From positions 5,394,001 to 5,458,000 of the forward strand of contig CAWUCO010000268.1 in the NCBI GenBank assembly GCA_963920705.1: a DNA stretch of 64,000 nucleotides. Reading direction: 5' to 3'. Under the pieces are notes generated by a model, which did not search any database, had not been told where the DNA came from, and worked only from the letters and a program-made list of their open reading frames with translations. A program made the position numbers and the translations under genes. This document shows, one piece after another, positions 61,401-64,000 of this stretch. Each line of letters starts with the position of its first letter. The first letter of the stretch is position 1. Origin of the DNA: Odiellus spinosus. Its lineage: Eukaryota > Arthropoda > Arachnida > Opiliones > Phalangiidae.

Positions 61401-64000
61401 TTTGCTTTATTTTAACCAATTTTATATTTGTCACGTCTTGGCAATTTAGACAAAACCAAAGTCATTCGAAAGAGCAATTAATGGACAGTCTAAATAATAA
61501 GAGTTTTCAAAAATCCGTTGAAAAACAAGAAAAATATGGCCAATTCAAGAAATCATAGAATATCAAAATAGTCAAATTTCAGATTTTAAAAATTCGCTTT
61601 TTGATATTAGATGTTTTTTGAATTGGCTATATTTTCCATGTTTTTCAACGGATTTTCCAAAACTCTTGTTTTTTAGATAGACCTATATTTGCTCTTTCGA
61701 GTGGTCTTAATTTTGTCTAAATCGCTTAAAAATCAAAAGTTTTGTGTCCATTTGAATCCAATAATCTTGGATTTTTAAGCGTTTTTGCTTAATTTTAACC
61801 AATTTTATATTTGTCACAATTTTGCAATTTAGACAAAACCAAAGTCATTCGAAAGAGCAATTAATGGACAGTCTAAATAATAAGAGTTTTCAAAAATCCG
61901 TTGAAAAACAAGAAAAATATGGCCAATTCAAGAAATCATAGAATATCAAAATAGTCAAATTTCAGATTTTCAAAATTCGCTTTTTGATATTAGATGCTTT
62001 TTGAATTGTCCATATTTTCCATGTTTTTCAACGGATTTTCCAAAACTCTTGATTTTCAGATAGACCAATATTTGCTCTTTCGAGTGGTCTTAATGTTGTC
62101 TAAATCGCTTAAAAATCAAAAGTTTTGTGTCCATTTGAATCCAATAATCTTGGATTTTTAAGTGTTTTTGCTTTATTTTAACCAATTTTATATTTGTCAC
62201 AATTTTGCAATTTAGACAAAACCAAAGTCATTCGAAAGAGCAATTAATGGACAGTCTAAATAACAAGAGTTTTCAAAAATCCGTTGAAAAACAAGAAAAA
62301 TATGGCCAATTCGAGAAACCATAAAATATCAAAATAGTCAAATTTCAGATTTTCAAAATTCGCTTTTTGATATTAGATGTTTTTTGAATTGGCTATATTT
62401 TCCATGTTTTTCAACGGATTTTCCAAAACTCTTGTTTTTTAGATAGACCAATATTTTCTCTTTCGAGTAGTCTTAATTTTGTCTAAATCGCTTAAAAATC
62501 AAAAGTTTTGTGTCCATTTGAATCCAATAATCTTGGATTTTTAAGTGTTTTTGCTTTATTTTAACCAATTGTATATTTGTCACAATTTTGCAATTTAGAC
62601 AAAACCAAAGTCATTCGAAAGAGCAATTAATGGACAGTCTAAATAATAAGAGTTTTCAAAAATCCGTTGAAAAACAAGAAAAATATGGCCAATTCAAGAA
62701 ATCATAGAATATCAAAATAGTCAAATTTCAGATTTTAAAAATTCGCTTTTTGATATTAGATGTTTTTTGAATTGGCTATATTTTCCATGTTTTTCAACGG
62801 ATTTTCGAAAACTCTTGATTTTCAGATAGACCAATATTTGCTCTTTCGAGTAGTCTTAATTTTGTCTAAATCGCTTAAAAATCAAAAGTTTTGTGTCCAT
62901 TTGAATCCAATAATCTTGGATTTTTAAGTGTTTTTGCTTTATTTTAACCAATTTTATATTTGTCACGTCTTGGCAATTTAGACAAAACCAAAGTCATTCG
63001 AAAGAGCAATTAATGGACAGTCTAAATAATAAGAGTTTTCAAAAATCCGTTGAAAAACAAGAAAAATATGGCCAATTCAAGAAATCATAGAATATCAAAA
63101 TAGTCAAATTTCAGATTTTAAAAATTCGCTTTTTGATATTAGATGTTTTTTGAATTGGCTATATTTTCCATGTTTTTCAACGGATTTTCCAAAACTCTTG
63201 TTTTTTAGATAGACCTATATTTGCTCTTTCGAGTGGTCTTAATTTTGTCTAAATCGCTTAAAAATCAAAAGTTTTGTGTCCATTTGAATCCAATAATCTT
63301 GGATTTTTAAGCGTTTTTGCTTAATTTTAACCAATTTTATATTTGTCACAATTTTGCAATTTAGACAAAACCAAAGTCATTCGAAAGAGCAATTAATGGA
63401 CAGTCTAAATAATAAGAGTTTTCAAAAATCCGTTGAAAAACAAGAAAAATATGGCCAATTCAAGAAATCATAGAATATCAAAATAGTCAAATTTCAGATT
63501 TTCAAAATTCGCTTTTTGATATTAGATGCTTTTTGAATTGTCCATATTTTCCATGTTTTTCAACGGATTTTCCAAAACTCTTGATTTTCAGATAGACCAA
63601 TATTTGCTCTTTCGAGTGGTCTTAATGTTGTCTAAATCGCTTAAAAATCAAAAGTTTTGTGTCCATTTGAATCCAATAATCTTGGATTTTTAAGTGTTTT
63701 TGCTTTATTTTAACCAATTTTATATTTGTCACAATTTTGCAATTTAGACAAAACCAAAGTCATTCGAAAGAGCAATTAATGGACAGTCTAAATAACAAGA
63801 GTTTTCAAAAATCCGTTGAAAAACAAGAAAAATATGGCCAATTCGAGAAACCATAAAATATCAAAATAGTCAAATTTCAGATTTTCAAAATTCGCTTTTT
63901 GATATTAGATGTTTTTTGAATTGGCTATATTTTCCATGTTTTTCAACGGATTTTCCAAAACTCTTGTTTTTTAGATAGACCAATATTTTCTCTTTCGAGT
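58464..64000 (-). repeat. 383-bp satellite array, R orientation, final block
   Basis: F switches to R within 'aaatccgtttaaaaaca' near 58447-58463, and R continues to the window edge, about 14.5 monomers. The 'gtcacgtcttggc' spacer type recurs at about 59899, 61431 and 62963, 1,532 bp apart, a four-monomer unit. A three-monomer unit (1,149 bp) is seen between 59524 and 60673. I see no gene. Confidence 0.95.

Noticed and set aside
1-64000. CRISPR-like array
   Set aside because: The 383-bp units are contiguous and homogeneous, with no unique spacers and no cas genes. This is an ordinary eukaryotic tandem satellite in structure.
1-64000. Prokaryotic operons, ribosome binding sites, rRNA or tRNA genes
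   Set aside because: No supporting sequence was found; the only tRNA-like match is the 21-bp primer binding site of the copia element.
1-64000. Naming the species from the satellite
   Set aside because: Dyad-type satellites are known from Tribolium beetles, but I cannot match this monomer to a named satellite without a database search, so only an insect-like origin is suggested.

Overview
The window is eukaryotic heterochromatin, not a gene region. About 56 kb of the 64 kb is one AT-rich satellite DNA with a 383-bp monomer. An 8.1-kb LTR retrotransposon of the Ty1/copia group interrupts it at 3362-11422, and that element carries a broken Ty3/gypsy element inside it. I see no host protein gene, rRNA, tRNA or CRISPR array. 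The copia element is primed by an internal half of initiator methionine tRNA, as in Drosophila copia. Together with a dyad-structured satellite of a kind known from tenebrionid beetles, this suggests an insect, but the species cannot be fixed from the sequence.

Satellite design: each monomer is a gapless imperfect palindrome of about 285 bp (two arms of about 142 bp, roughly 80% alike by eye) plus a spacer of about 98 bp that holds smaller dyads. I call the orientation of the first 40 kb 'F' and its reverse complement 'R'. Layout: F 1-3361; copia element; F 11428-40220; R 40220-47067; F to 48115; R to 48984; F to 50033; R to 50825; F to 58455, with two small inverted cores at 55.0 and 56.5 kb; R to the window end. 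All seven orientation switches lie inside the palindrome arms, at stretches the two arms share. Higher-order repeats are superimposed: multimers of 2, 3, 4, 5 and 8 monomers and a direct duplication of about 9.3 kb with copies 9,582 bp apart.

Mobile elements: the copia element lies on the minus strand with a 5-bp target duplication (ATCTA), two LTRs that differ only by a 15-bp and a 1-bp indel, a primer binding site and a polypurine tract. Its single Gag-Pol frame is split by a 2,987-bp gypsy fragment on the plus strand. That fragment begins just before the reverse transcriptase domain and ends precisely at the gypsy 3' LTR terminus. The copia sequence on both sides of it is a 357-bp direct duplication, far longer than an integrase target duplication, so this was not a simple nested insertion.

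The best leads are: (1) a satellite whose monomer palindrome appears to drive repeated strand switching; (2) a 119-bp patch at 29.4 and 39.0 kb that is the reverse complement of the inversion junction at 40.2 kb; (3) a copia Pol with two AT-hook-like motifs, inserted in AT-rich satellite; and (4) the gypsy/copia chimera with its 357-bp duplicated flank. Tandem arrays are easily misassembled, so the large-scale order should be treated as provisional.
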